Of a DNA stretch of 64,000 nucleotides, positions 12,532 through 24,847 are shown piece after piece. Origin of the DNA: Lepturacanthus savala (taxonomy: Eukaryota > Chordata > Actinopteri > Scombriformes > Trichiuridae); NCBI GenBank assembly GCA_030544235.1, contig CM060484.1, positions 5,240,031-5,304,030 of the forward strand, in the 5' to 3' direction. A program made the translations under genes and the position numbers. Numbering within the stretch: position 1 is the stretch's first letter; every line of letters starts with the position of its first letter. The notes below the pieces were generated by a model that saw nothing but the letters and a program-made list of their open reading frames with translations, was not told where the DNA came from and did no database searches.

Positions 12532-14285
12532 GATATATTTCTAAGATGGTGAAAGCGGCAGTGTTGATTAGACATTTTAATATTCCAAATTTAGATCATT
12601 GTCCAGAAAGATGGTAGGTGTGAATTTCTTGGCAATAACAGCACATCTTCAGAAACACTGTCATCATCATCACGTGAAGCTTTGTGCAAGATCTCGAAGT
12701 TCTCTGCACCAGACAAAACTTGCAGGTAGCAGTGTGTGGTGCATTTCTCTGACGCTCCACCGCTTTCTGAGGCTGATGTTCTCCAGACCTTTCAACCCCT
12801 TTTAAATTAGGCCCCATGGTGAATCCTAAAAGTGGAACACAATACATACTTTTCATTCTCTCACAGCAAAACCGGCAGGTGTCCACATTGTTGGCAGACT
12901 ATATGTCTTTCTGCCCTCCAACTGTCTGAAAAGTAGCCTTTTTTGTGTGCTACAGTATAAAGAAGCCAGGAAAAGGAGGTCTTTAGGGTCGGTGATTCCC
13001 TCTAATGGCCTGAGGCATCGCTCGGTGAGAGCTGGAGAACACTGTTCAAATAGTATAGAATATTAAAAAATAACATAGTGGACTTCATTTGGTGGCTGTG
13101 GTTGTGTTGTCTATTTTTAAGGTAAATTTAGGATTAAAATACTTTGGCGTTCCTCATAAACCAGAGGACGCTGTGACCCTCCTACACACTATGCTACTGT
13201 AGGCCACAGCCAACACCAGCATGTTCACTCTTCAGCCTTTAGGCCAACAACCCCTTGGTCTTCTCCTGATCTCGGCCAATCACAAGTAAGCTACCACCCT
13301 TGGTTCACTCTCGTATGTAGCTGGCATGACAAGCATGCTCCTCAGCCTCTAAACTTATAGCGAGAACACCACTGGTATTCACTGAGGCTCAGTAAAGATT
13401 CAGTATCACACAGAACACTACATCACATTTTATGCCTGTAAATATTAACCTGTAACTCAGCCTGTTATAATACAAACCTGCAATTTACTGTACGGATATG
13501 TTTAAATATGGATGTATGACATACATGTATGTATGGTGGAATTAATGATGCATGAGATCTAAATGATGCATAAGGTCTTTTATTTTATTGTTTTTTTAAC
13601 AATCCTTATGTCACTGTTTAAAAAAAACTTTCCAACGAATGCAACACGTGTTTATAAATTAATTGCAGCGATTGTCAAACAGCTCAACAGGTTCCACAGC
13701 ACATAAAAAAGAAAACCAAGGTGTAACCAAACCCTCACCAATAAATAAATAAGTAACCCTGCCCACACCATGCTGCAGCCAGCAGCAGCTGCCTTCAAAG
13801 CTGTGTTAACTAGCCCTCCCTCGACAGGAAACAATAAGTAGGCACATGAAACATGGGGTAGACTTGACCTCTGGGTCAATTAATGGTAATAGAAAAATAT
13901 GGAAATCACATCCATCAAAACAAATAAAACAAGAAATAAGGCTTTACAAAAAAAAAAAAGAAAAAAAAAACATTTCCCCAAACAAAAGAAAATCAACAAC
14001 ATCTTCATTTTTAATTTATTCTTTCACATTTTGGCAACTGACACAGAACTTATATTCTGGCCTTTTATAATATTGCTTAGGGCTAATAGAACAGCTCTGG
14101 AGTGTAACCTCCCAGTTAGTGTCAGGATCATTAAGGGAGGATCAGACTAACAGACAAAACCTTGAAATTACCATTTATAACATTAAAATGTCCTACTGTA
14201 CTAGTCTCAAGGCTAGTGGTAGATTTTCACCTGTTTACCAGCCTGAAACATTACAACCTCACTTTTGACATTTAGCTAGAGAAAC
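12532..14285. other. Non-coding DNA
   Basis: No gene recognised. A 96-codon minus-strand frame (12886-12596) contains CRFC, CKFC and CYC spacings reminiscent of zinc ligands. It lacks a full finger pattern and overlaps a plus-strand frame, so it is not called. Confidence 0.4.
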
Positions 14286-14289
14286 AGTA

Positions 14290-14850
14290 ATAAGTTTGAC
14301 TATTTTTTAAATCAATTTCAGATTATGGTGATGTCTTGCATGAGCCTGCTTCAAGTCCCTTGATGCTGTCTACCACTCTGCACTCTGGTTCATTACTGGT
14401 GATGCCTACAACACTCATCATTGCATCTTGTATAATAAGGTCGGGTGGTCCTCACTCTCTCTCTCTCTCTGAGAGACGTGATTTACATATACATTTGTTT
14501 ATTTATGAAGCCCTTATTGGAAATCTGCCTTCATACATTTCCTCGTTGCTAGTTTGGTTCATTGGACCACATTACTCTGGGACTAATGACTGGCTTCAAC
14601 TCCATGTCCCTGGAGTTTTTACCGAGCTTGCTTTAGACTTTCTTTGCACCATCTACCTGGAGCTACCTACAAAGCACTTTAAAAATAGCTTTATAGGTAA
14701 CCCCTGGTCATTTTAAATCCATGATCTTAAACCTTCTAATTGCTTTTTGCGCCTTTTTTTAATTGGTTGTTTTTCCTTTAACTTGTATGTTTTTGTCCTT
14801 TGCAAATGAGAGCTTGATTTTCAAGATCAAATAAAGATATATTCGTTGAT
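14290..14850 (+). mobile_element. LINE (CR1/L2-type) 3' end, 5'-truncated
   Basis: Reverse-transcriptase C-terminal coding sequence of a non-LTR element. One frame reads DYGDV near 14321, then VYHSALWFITGDAYNTHHCI and LYNKVGWSSLS. After a frame shift near the CT-rich run at 14460 it reads HLFIYEALIGNLPSYISSLL and GTNDWLQLHVPGVFTELALD. These match the familiar end of fish CR1/L2-type ORF2 proteins. A short 3' UTR follows and ends near AAATAAAGATAT (about 14830). The frame break and 5' truncation make it inactive. The 126-codon frame here is part of this element, not a host gene. Confidence 0.8.
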
Positions 14851-15865
14851 TTGATACACTCATAAATGGCTAAATAATCTAGATCTTCAAAGTATTTTTT
14901 TTAAAGAAAAACAACACTTACCCTGATTTGATTGATTTCTTCTTGATCTTTGACTCACATAATTTGTTTCATCGACATCTCTCTTTTTCTTTTTCTTTTT
15001 TTTCCCAGCTCTTTGTTGGTTCAGACGTCTTGGTGATGCTGCTGCCTCGTCTATCTCCACCTCACCAAGTAAGCCATCAACACTCTGGCAACGCTTATCA
15101 TTGAATTATTGCTGATCAGCCAGGTTATCCTGCTTCAAACCTCACTAAATCCTGGCAGTTAACAGCTGTCGGCGGCTGGCGGAGTCTGCGGCCGCCTGTC
15201 CCATAAATTTCAGAGAACAAGTCAGTGACAGCAGGGGTAATCATCAATCACAATAATAATAATACTTTGTCAACAATAATACAGTCATTGAATTATAATA
15301 TTAACAAATATACAGCGCATAAACTGTTCAGTGCCAAGGTGTTGAGTCTCATTTGTCTGATGTCCAGAGTTCTTTGTCCTTTGCTTGAGTCACACAGCAC
15401 CATCCACTTAGTGCCAGGGCTCAGAGTTACTATGCGAAAATTAAAAATGTATTTGCCGACATTAACAAAAACTGGAGGAGCTGTCCATTTTTATATTTTA
15501 CTGTTCCCTAAATCTACAAGTCTGCATAGTTTCATCAGAAAAAGTTTTGGAAATGTTCCTTCGTGCTCCTCCACATGTCTGCTGGCGATGTAGGCGTATT
15601 CTCCATTGTTTCCATTATGTCTGAATACATTGTTCCCTCCTCAGTCCACAACCTGTCTAGCTGACAAGCAAGCATTGGTCAATGTGCACAAATTATAGAA
15701 TAACTCCTCTATCAGATCATTAGCTTCAATTTATGGTGGAAATATCTTTATTTATAAAACTAAATAATTAAAAGATGTAATATAATGCAGTAAGGCTCCA
15801 AGGCATTCTGCATTGATTTATACTCCTGTATATCAGCTTTTCTCATTTAATATTATTGTATGGTA
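14851..15865. other. Non-coding DNA
   Basis: An exon-like stretch at 15009-15068 has a strong pyrimidine tract and AG before it and GTAAGC after it, and is open in one frame, but the peptide is unfamiliar. The 122-codon frame at 15225-15593 has no motif. Confidence 0.4.
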
Positions 15866-15900
15866 AGGTAAACTTTATTCATCCCCATGGGGAGCTTCTG
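15866..15900 (-). mobile_element. LINE 3' terminal fragment
   Basis: On the plus strand it reads AACTTTATTCATCCCCATGG followed by GGAG. The reverse complement is the CCCC..GGGGATGAATAAAGTT ending common to many fish non-LTR elements. Only the last tens of bases are recognisable. Confidence 0.45.
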
Positions 15901-18299
15901 TTGTTATAGCAGCAGCAAGAGAAAAATAAAAAATAAAAGTAAGAAATACAGTATGCAAATACCTCTGCTGAGTCAACACATATATCAGCATGATTTACTC
16001 CCCTGTCCTCTTTTATTTGGGGAAGTAACCTCTTTAAATATACATGTGATGACTATTCATGTCAATGATAAATTAATTCAGTTTAATTCATATATAAATA
16101 CCAGACCTTGCTCACATGTTTCAGAATTTTAGAACTCAACTAGGTCACTGAGGCTGACTGAAAAAAGGCGAGAACACATTTTGCCCTTTTATGGGCAGGC
16201 AACATGACCTTGAGGTTAGTTCTCAAACTAGCAAGCAACACTTTTATAAGTAAACTTGAAAAACAGTGCAGACAGTGGTTCACACAGTGCTGTGCTGAGC
16301 CGAGGATGATGATGTTTGCTACAAAAAGATTCAGTGGTTGTATGAGCTCATAATTCATGTTCATAGTTTGGAAGTAAAAAAAAACAAAAACTTTTGCTGA
16401 AGAAAAAAGACCTGCACCTCTTGGAGGTGTTGTTGTTTCTATGACTGACATTATAGCAGATTTTCTTTGTTTTTTGGTTTGTTTGTTTTTTCCAAAATAA
16501 AAGTTCTCTGCATTTTTCATGTTTTCATTGGAGGGGACAGTAAAAATGGGTGTTTCAAGAAATTTAAGAGCAGATTAAATTTCAATTTGCACAAAATGCG
16601 AATTGATGCCTGTTTCGTTTCTGTTCCTTATTGTTTTGCAATTATTTGCATAGGGACGGAGTTTTCACCATGAAATTATGATCATAAGAGCATGAATGTA
16701 TCCATGACAATAGCTGGCACCTAACTGCTGATCATGAATTTGCTTCTGTAACTCTTGATCGTCACGTTTCTTTGCTGTTTTCCATCAAGATTTGTGTTAA
16801 TTTTTATTCTTTTATTAACTATAGAAACACACACACACACACTCTCTCTCTCTCTCTATAGGTCAATCCAGGTCAATCATGATTTATTCTCATAACCTGT
16901 TTCCATAGCCAAAAGCCACATTTTCCTTTTAACAATATACGCTGACAAATCCACTCCCTCCATGCTTAAAAATTTGTATGCACATTTTTTTGTAATTGTT
17001 TTTTTTAAATATTTTTTTTATATGGTTTCCATCCAAGTATTACTTTAGATAAGGTCACTCTATGGTTACGGTCATAAAATGATCTTGAAGTTCTGAGTCA
17101 CTCGTGGTGACGGGCAGAAACACAAACAGACAGATGGACGCTGAGAACACTCACAACAGAAAAATGGACAAATAAGAAAACACAGAGGTAAACAGAGAGA
17201 GAGAGACTGATAAATACAGCAAGGACAGCTCATAAACATGCCTTCAGGCTTTGTTTTGCTTTAGAAAATACAAAGAAATCTTTTTCTTTCTTTTTTTTTC
17301 TTTGAAATGAGACATTTGAAGGACACGTGGCGAGAACTCGGTGAACTACTCAGAATTCAACACATTTTACACAAGTACTCTCCTTATCAGGACATTTACA
17401 GCATCCCAAGTGGGCACTGACACATTGTTGTGACCTAGTGTGTAACATAGGGATCAGGACATATATTACTACTGGGAATAAGGCATAATTGTACCCTGTA
17501 CGATTATTTTAAGCATGTTTTCACGATTATCTTGATAATATTTGCAATTATTCAGGCCAGTGTAATCATGTCCCATGCCCACCCATGCAATTAGATACAG
17601 ATAAAAAAAATAGCCTATAAGCCTGTGATATAGTGGTCAAAAGAGTCAAAACAACTACAAAAGCCACAATAGAAATGAGCAGGAGTTTGACTATATTATT
17701 GGTCCAGATTGTTAGAGGCAAAACTGTTAATAGATAGTAAAAGACAGAAAGTTTTCAAAGAAGTAAGTGAAACATTGTTGATTCATAACAATCTACTGTT
17801 AGATGGACTATGTACATATAAAAATATCAACAAACTGAACAATATTACTCATTTGTGACAGTCTCAGCGACATTAATCACAGTTATCTAGCTCACCAGAT
17901 GATTCTCACTTCATATAACTATCAGCAAATTCAAACAGACACGGAAATACCAAACTCTGCCTTTTAAGGACCGGTGAATCTTTAGTCATGCACCAGTTTT
18001 TTCAAATTGGTTCGATCACTGCTTTCATGAAACCACACCAGAAGAGACATTCAACAGATCATCTGCTTCAGCCATCTGCTCCTGACTGGGGGACTGCACG
18101 GATCTCGTCGACATCCTCTCTGCTACCACCATTGGCAATTGCTGTTCTGATGCTATGTCCTCTTCCAAATTATTATTATTATTATTTTTTTCCAGATCTG
18201 GAACCAGGATGAGCATACAGCACCATGGTAACCCATCTGACAATCCAACCCATAAAACCCAAGCGTTTCTTTAAAGCGAACACCTTTATCCGCTTCCAG
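15901..18299. other. Non-coding DNA
   Basis: Apart from the AC/TC microsatellite and a short ATT run (about 18168-18187), no gene, RNA or mobile element is recognisable. Open frames of up to 126 codons (16520-16140, minus) have no known motif. Confidence 0.45.
16827..16858. repeat. (AC)n(TC)n microsatellite
   Basis: Eight AC units followed by about eight TC units. Confidence 0.9.
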
Positions 18300-18972
18300 A
18301 TCCCAGCAACTGATCCATTGTGAGTTATTCCTCACTTTCCTATTCCTTTTGCTATGTTGTTGACTTTGACCTTGTCACTTCCAGTAAGAATACAACAAAC
18401 TCAGCACAGAACACAGCCTCCACTCCAATAACACAACATCCACCTGTCTGGAATCTTGCTCCAGCAGTTGAAGTATCTGTCCCTTGTGTTCCCTGGCCCC
18501 TGTGTTTCTCCTGTCTTTATGTGTGTGTGTGTTTGTCTAAGCTGAGGCGAGCAGCGTCCTGCATTCCCATATATGGGCAGCTTCCTGGACAGCTAGTTCT
18601 ACCCACCTTCCTCAGTAATCACACCTGTCTGCCATCTACTCATCAGCCCTGCAGTATATCTGCCCCGGTTCTTCAGACACTCTCCATCAGATCGTTAACT
18701 CAGCTCCCGGTAGTGCCTGTGCAGGCTTTTGGCTCTGTGAATTATCTCCAGAAGTGTTTTTGTCTCCTATCTTTTTTTTGTACTTTTGCTCGCTCTGTGA
18801 AATGGTTAGCCTATGACAGGAAAATCCTCTGTCATAGACTAACCATTTCACTCCCACTCGCCTCAGCTTGTCATACCATAGCTCTGGGTTCTTCTACTCT
18901 GTTCCACAATACTGTAAATTATATTTCTTTTCTTGCTACCTCAGTGTCTGTCTGCATTTGGATCCACTAGTC
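18300..18972 (+). other. Long open frame in C/T-rich DNA, possibly LTR-derived
   Basis: The frame at 18320-18970 stays open for 216 codons, the longest in the window. Its composition (Ser, Thr, Pro, Leu, Cys) reflects a C/T-rich strand, and no domain is recognisable. The text around 18600-18720 (repeated CACCTGTCTGCC, ATCTGCC and CAGATCGTTAACT-type phrases) resembles LTRs of fish Gypsy-type elements. No matching second LTR, primer-binding site or gag/pol frame is visible. A near-perfect hairpin (18797-18851) lies inside, which argues against ordinary protein-coding sequence. Confidence 0.3.
18797..18851. repeat. 23-bp near-perfect inverted repeat (hairpin)
   Basis: The arms GTGAAATGGTTAGCCTATGA.. 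(18797-18819) and ..TCATAGACTAACCATTTCAC (18829-18851) pair at 22 of 23 positions around a 9-base loop. The single mismatch would be a G-T wobble in RNA of one sense. The stem is shorter than a typical pre-miRNA (~60-80 nt) and unusually perfect, which fits a recent inverted duplication or a short transcribed hairpin. Confidence 0.8.
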
Positions 18973-19202
18973 ACTGTCCTGACTCAACCACTGCAAGGCC
19001 ACACTATCTATACCAAAACTTTGCTGTGAAATCTGTTATTTACTGTTAAACACAGTAACATTACTATAAATTATTATTATTACAGTAGATTTCTGTATAT
19101 TTTACAATAAATCACAGTAGTCAAAGTATTAATGTAGAAAATCACAGTAGTTACTGTATTATAATAACCCTAACCCTGCATTATAATACAGTTAATTACT
19201 AT

Positions 19203-19400
19203 ATACTGTAAATACAACTGAAGTAACAGTATTTAATTAATTTTTATTGTACGATAAATCATCCAATACTGTAAATACAACTGGCATAACAGTATTTAAT
19301 TTTTTTATTATATAGTTAATCATCTGATACTGTGGATACAACTTCTTATTTAGTATTTAATCATTTATTTATTTCAGTGAAGACACAATACTGTAAACAG
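19203..19400. repeat. ~61-63 bp minisatellite, about 3.2 units
   Basis: The phrase ATACTGTAAATACAAC or a variant starts at 19203, 19266, 19327 and 19388, giving periods of 63, 61 and 61. Each unit also carries a CAGTATTTAAT-type phrase that is nearly the inverse of its own start, so units can fold. The flanks from 19040 hold further scattered ACAGTA/TACTGT motifs, suggesting older decayed units. Confidence 0.75.
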
Positions 19401-19410
19401 AAGTACAGTA

Positions 19411-21255
19411 CTTCTACTATAAAGAATAAGTACAGTAATTATTTTCTGGATAATTGCTGCCAGTTAGTTACCATACATTTGAAAGTAACATTTTTACATT
19501 GCATCAAGAACAAAAATAAATAACCATCAACACAACAACAATTGATAAATCTGACCACAGCCATCTACCCGATGTGCAGCAGCATATTTGCATGTCAGGT
19601 ATGCAGCAGATAATTATCACCTACGGATATTAAAATCCGATATTATTTCCATGTAGTAGACTGTCTTTTTATGAAATGCCATGTGGCGCTGACAGCAGTA
19701 CATGCATATGAGTTTAAGGTTTTCTGTGAGTGCAGCAGAATTGAGCAGCATTAAAAGTAGCACTACCTGAACAGGAGATAAGCAAAAAAAGCTGTCAAAT
19801 AAACAGATTTCAGTGTTGGTCATTTTTCTAATGTTTATTTGAAGTCTGTGAGTATGTCTGTATGATGATCTGTACTAATTCACCACAAAGCCAATAATAC
19901 ATGGAAATAATTATAGCAGTAAGCTTTACATCCCCAAAGATATATACAACATTATCTACTAGACATCAAAGCATAATAAACAACCTATTTCACTCTGTAG
20001 CTCTTAAACATGAGCATTTAAGATACAGCATGTAAAGACCATGAAGCACCTGCCAAATATAAGTGATAGAAAAATGAGATCATCCATAATGCATTTATTC
20101 ATAATCAATACCAATATAAGAGCAGTGCATAAGATGATACTAGCAATATGAGAGCAAAAATTAGTAGCCAGCACACAGCAGCCAGTCTCTGGCATCTCAG
20201 TTAATGATGAATTCCCATCACAATCCCAAAAAATCTCATACATTTTGTAAGTCGAGACTTGTACTGAATAAATTTGTGTGTGTGTGTATGCATGTGTGTG
20301 TATGTGCATATGAGTGCTGTATGTCTGTATGTGTCCTGCAACATTCTTGCTGCTCTCTAGAGCAATGGCAGTGATGAGCATTTCTGCATTACACACTGAT
20401 TCAAATGTTGACTCAGTTAACTTCTGAATTTCTTCAGGGAGTCTGGGATGTTTAAATTGAGACTACAGTTTTTGCAATATGTATGGGACATTTTCATAAT
20501 AAAAACAAAAAAAAAACAAAAAAACTGCACATTATTTATTCCACATAGTTGAAAACAAAACAATAGTTCCGCCGACTAAGTCCAAGGGAAGTCAAGTTTA
20601 TCAATAAATCAGTTGGAAACATCCGTGGGCATTCCAACTGCTGTGAAATAATAAACGAAAAACACAATGGATACACCAGAATTGCAAAACAACTGTGCAC
20701 ACACACACATGCACACACATAAAACCGGAATAAATAAAATGAGTTCTGCAGATTTGATTCAGTGGGGGTTCTTTCACAGTCCAGGGCTTGCAACCTCAAA
20801 AGCATGAGCTCTCTGTGGAATCCTTGAGAGTTTTTTTATGAACTGACCTTAATAGTCTTTCTGTCCAATCCAGTTCAGTCTTTCCTAACAAGCAGAAGAC
20901 ACTAGAGATGTAACGCAATGTAAATTTCATATTAGGATTATTGCGATCTTGGAACCCACCAGCTATTGTCTGACAACGCTTTAGCCTGTGGGGGTGAGTC
21001 CCAATGTTCCTGTGCATCCGGCAGATGGTTCAAAACAGAAGTTGAAACTATATCAATCAATGGCAAGTTTAAATTGTGTATTTGTATAAAGGGAGATGTG
21101 CATGAGCCAGGCGATGCAGCTGTTGGTGCTTTCACCACCTTTAGCAGAAAGAGAATGCTTATTAATTTGTCTAATTTTGAAACCAAACTTGATGTATTTG
21201 GTGATTTTTGCTGAATTGCATAACTTTTAGGTCATTCTTAAAATCAAGTGTTAAC
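19411..21255. other. Non-coding DNA
   Basis: Contains an imperfect (TG)n tract at about 20275-20334 and a short (CA)n at about 20698-20720. Chance open frames of up to 130 codons overlap these tracts. No gene recognised. Confidence 0.45.
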
Positions 21256-21257
21256 AA

Positions 21258-21542
21258 CACTACCGTCCAAAGTTTGGGGTCACCCAGACAGTTTGTACAC
21301 ATGCAAACACATTGTACCATAGAACACTGGAGTGATAGTTGCTGGAAATGGGCCTCTATACACCTATGTAGATATTGATGCACCAAAAACCAGACATTTG
21401 CAGCTAGAATAGTCATTTACCACATTTGCAATGTATAGAGTGTATTTCTGATGAGTTTAAAGTTATCTTCATTGAAAAAAACAGTGTTATTCCTTCAAAA
21501 ATAAGGACATTTCTAAGTGACCCCAAACTTTTGACTTTAGTG
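21258..21542. mobile_element. Tc1/mariner-type MITE with AAGTTTGGGGTCAC termini
   Basis: The left end reads CACTACCGTCCAAAGTTTGG and the right end reads CCAAACTTTTGACTTTAGTG, which is an inverted copy, followed by TA (21543-21544). The element is 285 bp with no coding capacity. This terminal phrase is a very common fish MITE family. The left target TA is mutated. Confidence 0.8.
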
Positions 21543-21929
21543 TACATTTTCGGACATGTTTTCAGTAATCCCTAGTGGATTACATTTTAAAATGTAACCC
21601 TCCCAACACTGCTTCTGACATATTGTCAGCACCTACAGTGGAATTTGTTTAATTTGACCTTCTCCATGTGATATTGTGTGCCATTCATTATATAATGTTC
21701 ACCAGGGAATGTTATACAATGTATTATTTTCTAAAATTGGAAAGGTTGAAGGAGACAAAGAGTTGGGTATAGAAAACAGCTAATATTTTCAAGAACATAT
21801 GAAATATGTCATATATATCTCCTCAGACAGGAATATGAAAGTCCCCCTCCACTCACACATGTCTTTCTTCTTGTTTCTACAGTGATGGGATGTTGAGCTT
21901 CACTGTGCAGAGTGTTATATGTGCAGAGT

Positions 21930-22190
21930 TAAAAGGCTGATTTCACGTTCATCTGCTGATGGAAAGTTTCCCTGAGCTCGCTGAAAATCCTTTTCAAAGG
22001 GCGGGCCTATGAACAGAATTTGTGACATCACAGTCAGTTTGGAAGCCAATCCTGACCCAACATTCGGTTTACACCAATGTGATGTGGAAAATTGAAGCCT
22101 CCAGTGAACACTGAGAATAGTCTCTTCAGTGAAGGAGCAGACAGACGTCTTGTGTCCAGCAGTTAAACCTTTGAAATATAAGTATGTGCA
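21930..22190 (+). other. GC-box/CRE-containing block, possible regulatory or dispersed repeat
   Basis: Locally GC-richer DNA with a GC box GGGCGGG (21999-22005), a CRE-like TGACATCA (22023-22030) and ACGTC (about 22146). No open frame runs through it. It may be promoter-like or a dispersed fish repeat; I think a repeat is at least as likely. Confidence 0.3.
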
Positions 22191-23269
22191 AATTTATGGA
22201 TTCTGGATTCATGAAAGGGAAGGAGGAGTAATTTTAAGGTTTTTAACAAGATAATTAATCTTCTTTTGTAGAAAAAAAGCATTTCAGATACAAATTATTA
22301 TTCAAAGTAGAGGAGTTTATATACATCTTAAAACATGTCTGCAGGGGATCGTTAACAATAAATTAGGTAACAACTAGCCATAAAATGTTATGGCCTACTA
22401 CGCTACAGACAATCTAAGTATCTTATATTCTAAGGCTTGCAGGCAGGGGAATTGGGGATTAACTGTGTTTTCTGAGCAATATCATACTTTTAATTACATT
22501 AATTAAAAAATACATTCACTCTGGACATTTCCACCATCTTGCAGGGCAGGTTGTGCAGTAAATCAAACATAGGAGACCTCCTAAGGAAGATTAATGCCTT
22601 CACTCACCCTGTCTCCCATCTACTTTTTTCTTCTTTTGAAATTCTGCTTCAAAAAAGATCTAACCTTGATCCAAATGACCTAGTAATTACTAATTCAATT
22701 TCAAATATACCCTTGGTTAAAAAAAGAAAAAAAGAAATCCTGGAAAGAGGTAAATGTACAATACTCACCAGTAATGGGCTTATATAAAGCAGACAAATAC
22801 ACTGCAGATAAAGCTTATATTAAAAAATAACGATATTAAATAATTGACAGGTTTGTTTATGGCGTGGAATACTTATATACTTTTTTATGTTTTTTGGCAG
22901 TTCTTTGTTCGTAAAAAAGTTTTATTGTTCCACAATATTCTTGCTGTTCATAGTAGCATTAATTCAAATGGAAATGAATAAATATAGATCCATCAATCCA
23001 TCCGTTCTCTACTACTGTTCAGAGTTGCAGATGGTTGGAGTCGATCCAAGCACACACTAGCTGGGAGAGAGACAGAGTTATGACTTTACCAATCTATAAC
23101 AATCCATAAATAATGATATATAAAAAGAAGTGTACATACTGTACACAAGCAAAGAGACGAGTGTGTATGCATCACATTCACAGAGCAGCCCCTATACAAT
23201 TTGCACGTTTACATATATATATGTATATAGCTGATAAATGAAAAGCTGCAACCTAGACGACATCTTTTG
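22191..23269. other. Non-coding DNA
   Basis: AT-rich, with no gene, RNA or mobile element recognised. A TA run lies at about 23213-23228. Confidence 0.45.
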
Positions 23270-23289
23270 AAAGGTGTTCGGCCATTTCG

Positions 23290-23560
23290 AGACTCAAGAA
23301 GAGCTGCAGTGCTTCTTGGCATAGATCTGAGTCTCTGACTCTACCGGAAGGGTGAAAAGCACTCTATATTCCATCATCTGGTGGTGGAGTGCACTGTTGA
23401 ACGTCTTCCTCAGAAATTTCCCCAGGTGTTTATCTGGGTTGAGATCTAAAGACGGCAACGGCCAGATCATTCCATTTTCCTACTCGTCAAACCATTCAGT
23501 GCCTGCGAGTGTCCTTTGAATCCTCTGTTCAAAGTCACTTTTCATCTTTCGTCATCTTGT
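23290..23560 (-). mobile_element. Possible Tc1-like transposase remnant
   Basis: On the minus strand one frame reads PLPSLDLNPDKHLGKFLRKT (about 23463-23404), with a DLNP motif like the one near the last catalytic acidic residue of Tc1/mariner transposases, and then continues without a stop for ~30 codons. No terminal repeats are visible. The identification rests on this motif and on resemblance of the DNA to fish Tc1-like elements. Confidence 0.4.
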
Positions 23561-23639
23561 TTGAGCGCACTTGGATCTGCTGAGATTGTCACATGGCCTG
23601 CTAGGACGTCGAATGCTTAACCAGTACATCTGCATTTAA

Positions 23640-24787
23640 GCATCTGCATGTTCATTATGTTTCTCCTCTTATTTATTCAGGTCTTTTAATACTGTAAATC
23701 AAGGGTCAAATTTCACAAATTTCACAATTTTACATGGAAATTTAAAATTTCACACCAACCCTACGATACCATTTAAATACAAAACATGTTAGAACTGATT
23801 TATTAGGAAAAACTGCTGAAATTCCCCAGGACTGTAGACCACTATCAGTGGTTGAAAATAAGATTTTAGAAAATGTGCTACAGATAGCGACTAAAATTAA
23901 TTTACATAAAATAGATGTTGCTTTTGGGACAAATATTGTTAAATAATAAATAAATAAATTTTGTTAATTAAGTCCCTCCCCTAAAAAAAATAAAACATAA
24001 ACATAAAAAAAAACATAAAACAAATGGCACACTGGAGTCACTACTTATTTTGGGAAAAATCATGGTCAAAGGGCTGAGTCGCATATTAAATTCTGTCAGA
24101 AAGTAAAGTCCAGTTTCCTGAAGCGATTGTTGCGGTCTGGAGTTTTCTGTTTTTTATCTGCTCTCTTTGACGAGGCCCCCCGCAGGGCGCCTGTGTTCAG
24201 GCTAACATCACCCCGGTGGTCCTTGTTCTTCCATGCATTTTGCTGTATTTGATTCCACAGCCAATGTTCGGCCTCATAAACCGTTATAGTGGCCTGCTAT
24301 AACCTGGCCATAGGCCATAACAAAAAAAAGCAGGAAAGGACACCTAAATGTCCTCCCCTCTTTGTACTCCGTAGTAATACGGTTGTACCGCTCTGATCAG
24401 TCTGATTAGTTTTATGTGATTGGACATTGAAGTGTGACATTGGGTGAAGTTTTTGCAAGAGTTGATTCTGTTTCTACTTGCTGGAACCTTTGCTGTCCTT
24501 CCTTCTGCAGCCAAAATGCACAACCCTTCCCATTCAAATGACTGGGGAAGACCTCATGTTTTCCTGCATTTCCTGATCCTGTGTCTTAGAACCTAAAACA
24601 ATACCTTATCAGTTGCCTGTTAGAAGTCACAGAGAAACTCAGCAGTTCAGGTTATGTATTAATGTTAGACTGCAGCTGTGTTTTCTGTTTTGTCTGTTCC
24701 CCCTGATGATCCAGATCATCATAAATTGTAATAATAAGTTGTAGTAGAGATACCACATCATGTCTCAGACCTTATATTGTAACTCCA

Positions 24788-24847
<60 letters not shown>

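Noticed and set aside
12596..12886. Minus-strand frame with CRFC, CKFC and CYC spacings suggesting zinc ligands
   Set aside because: The spacings do not form a complete known finger, and the opposite strand is also open.
19164..19176. Telomere-like CCCTAACCCT
   Set aside because: Less than two full units; too short to be an interstitial telomere repeat.
20004..20396. 130-codon minus-strand frame
   Set aside because: Contains a His/Thr run from an imperfect (TG)n tract; no motif elsewhere.
24791..24844. CRISPR array or other prokaryotic features
   Set aside because: All tandem structures in the window are microsatellites or minisatellites; nothing has spacer-repeat architecture, and the sequence is clearly eukaryotic.
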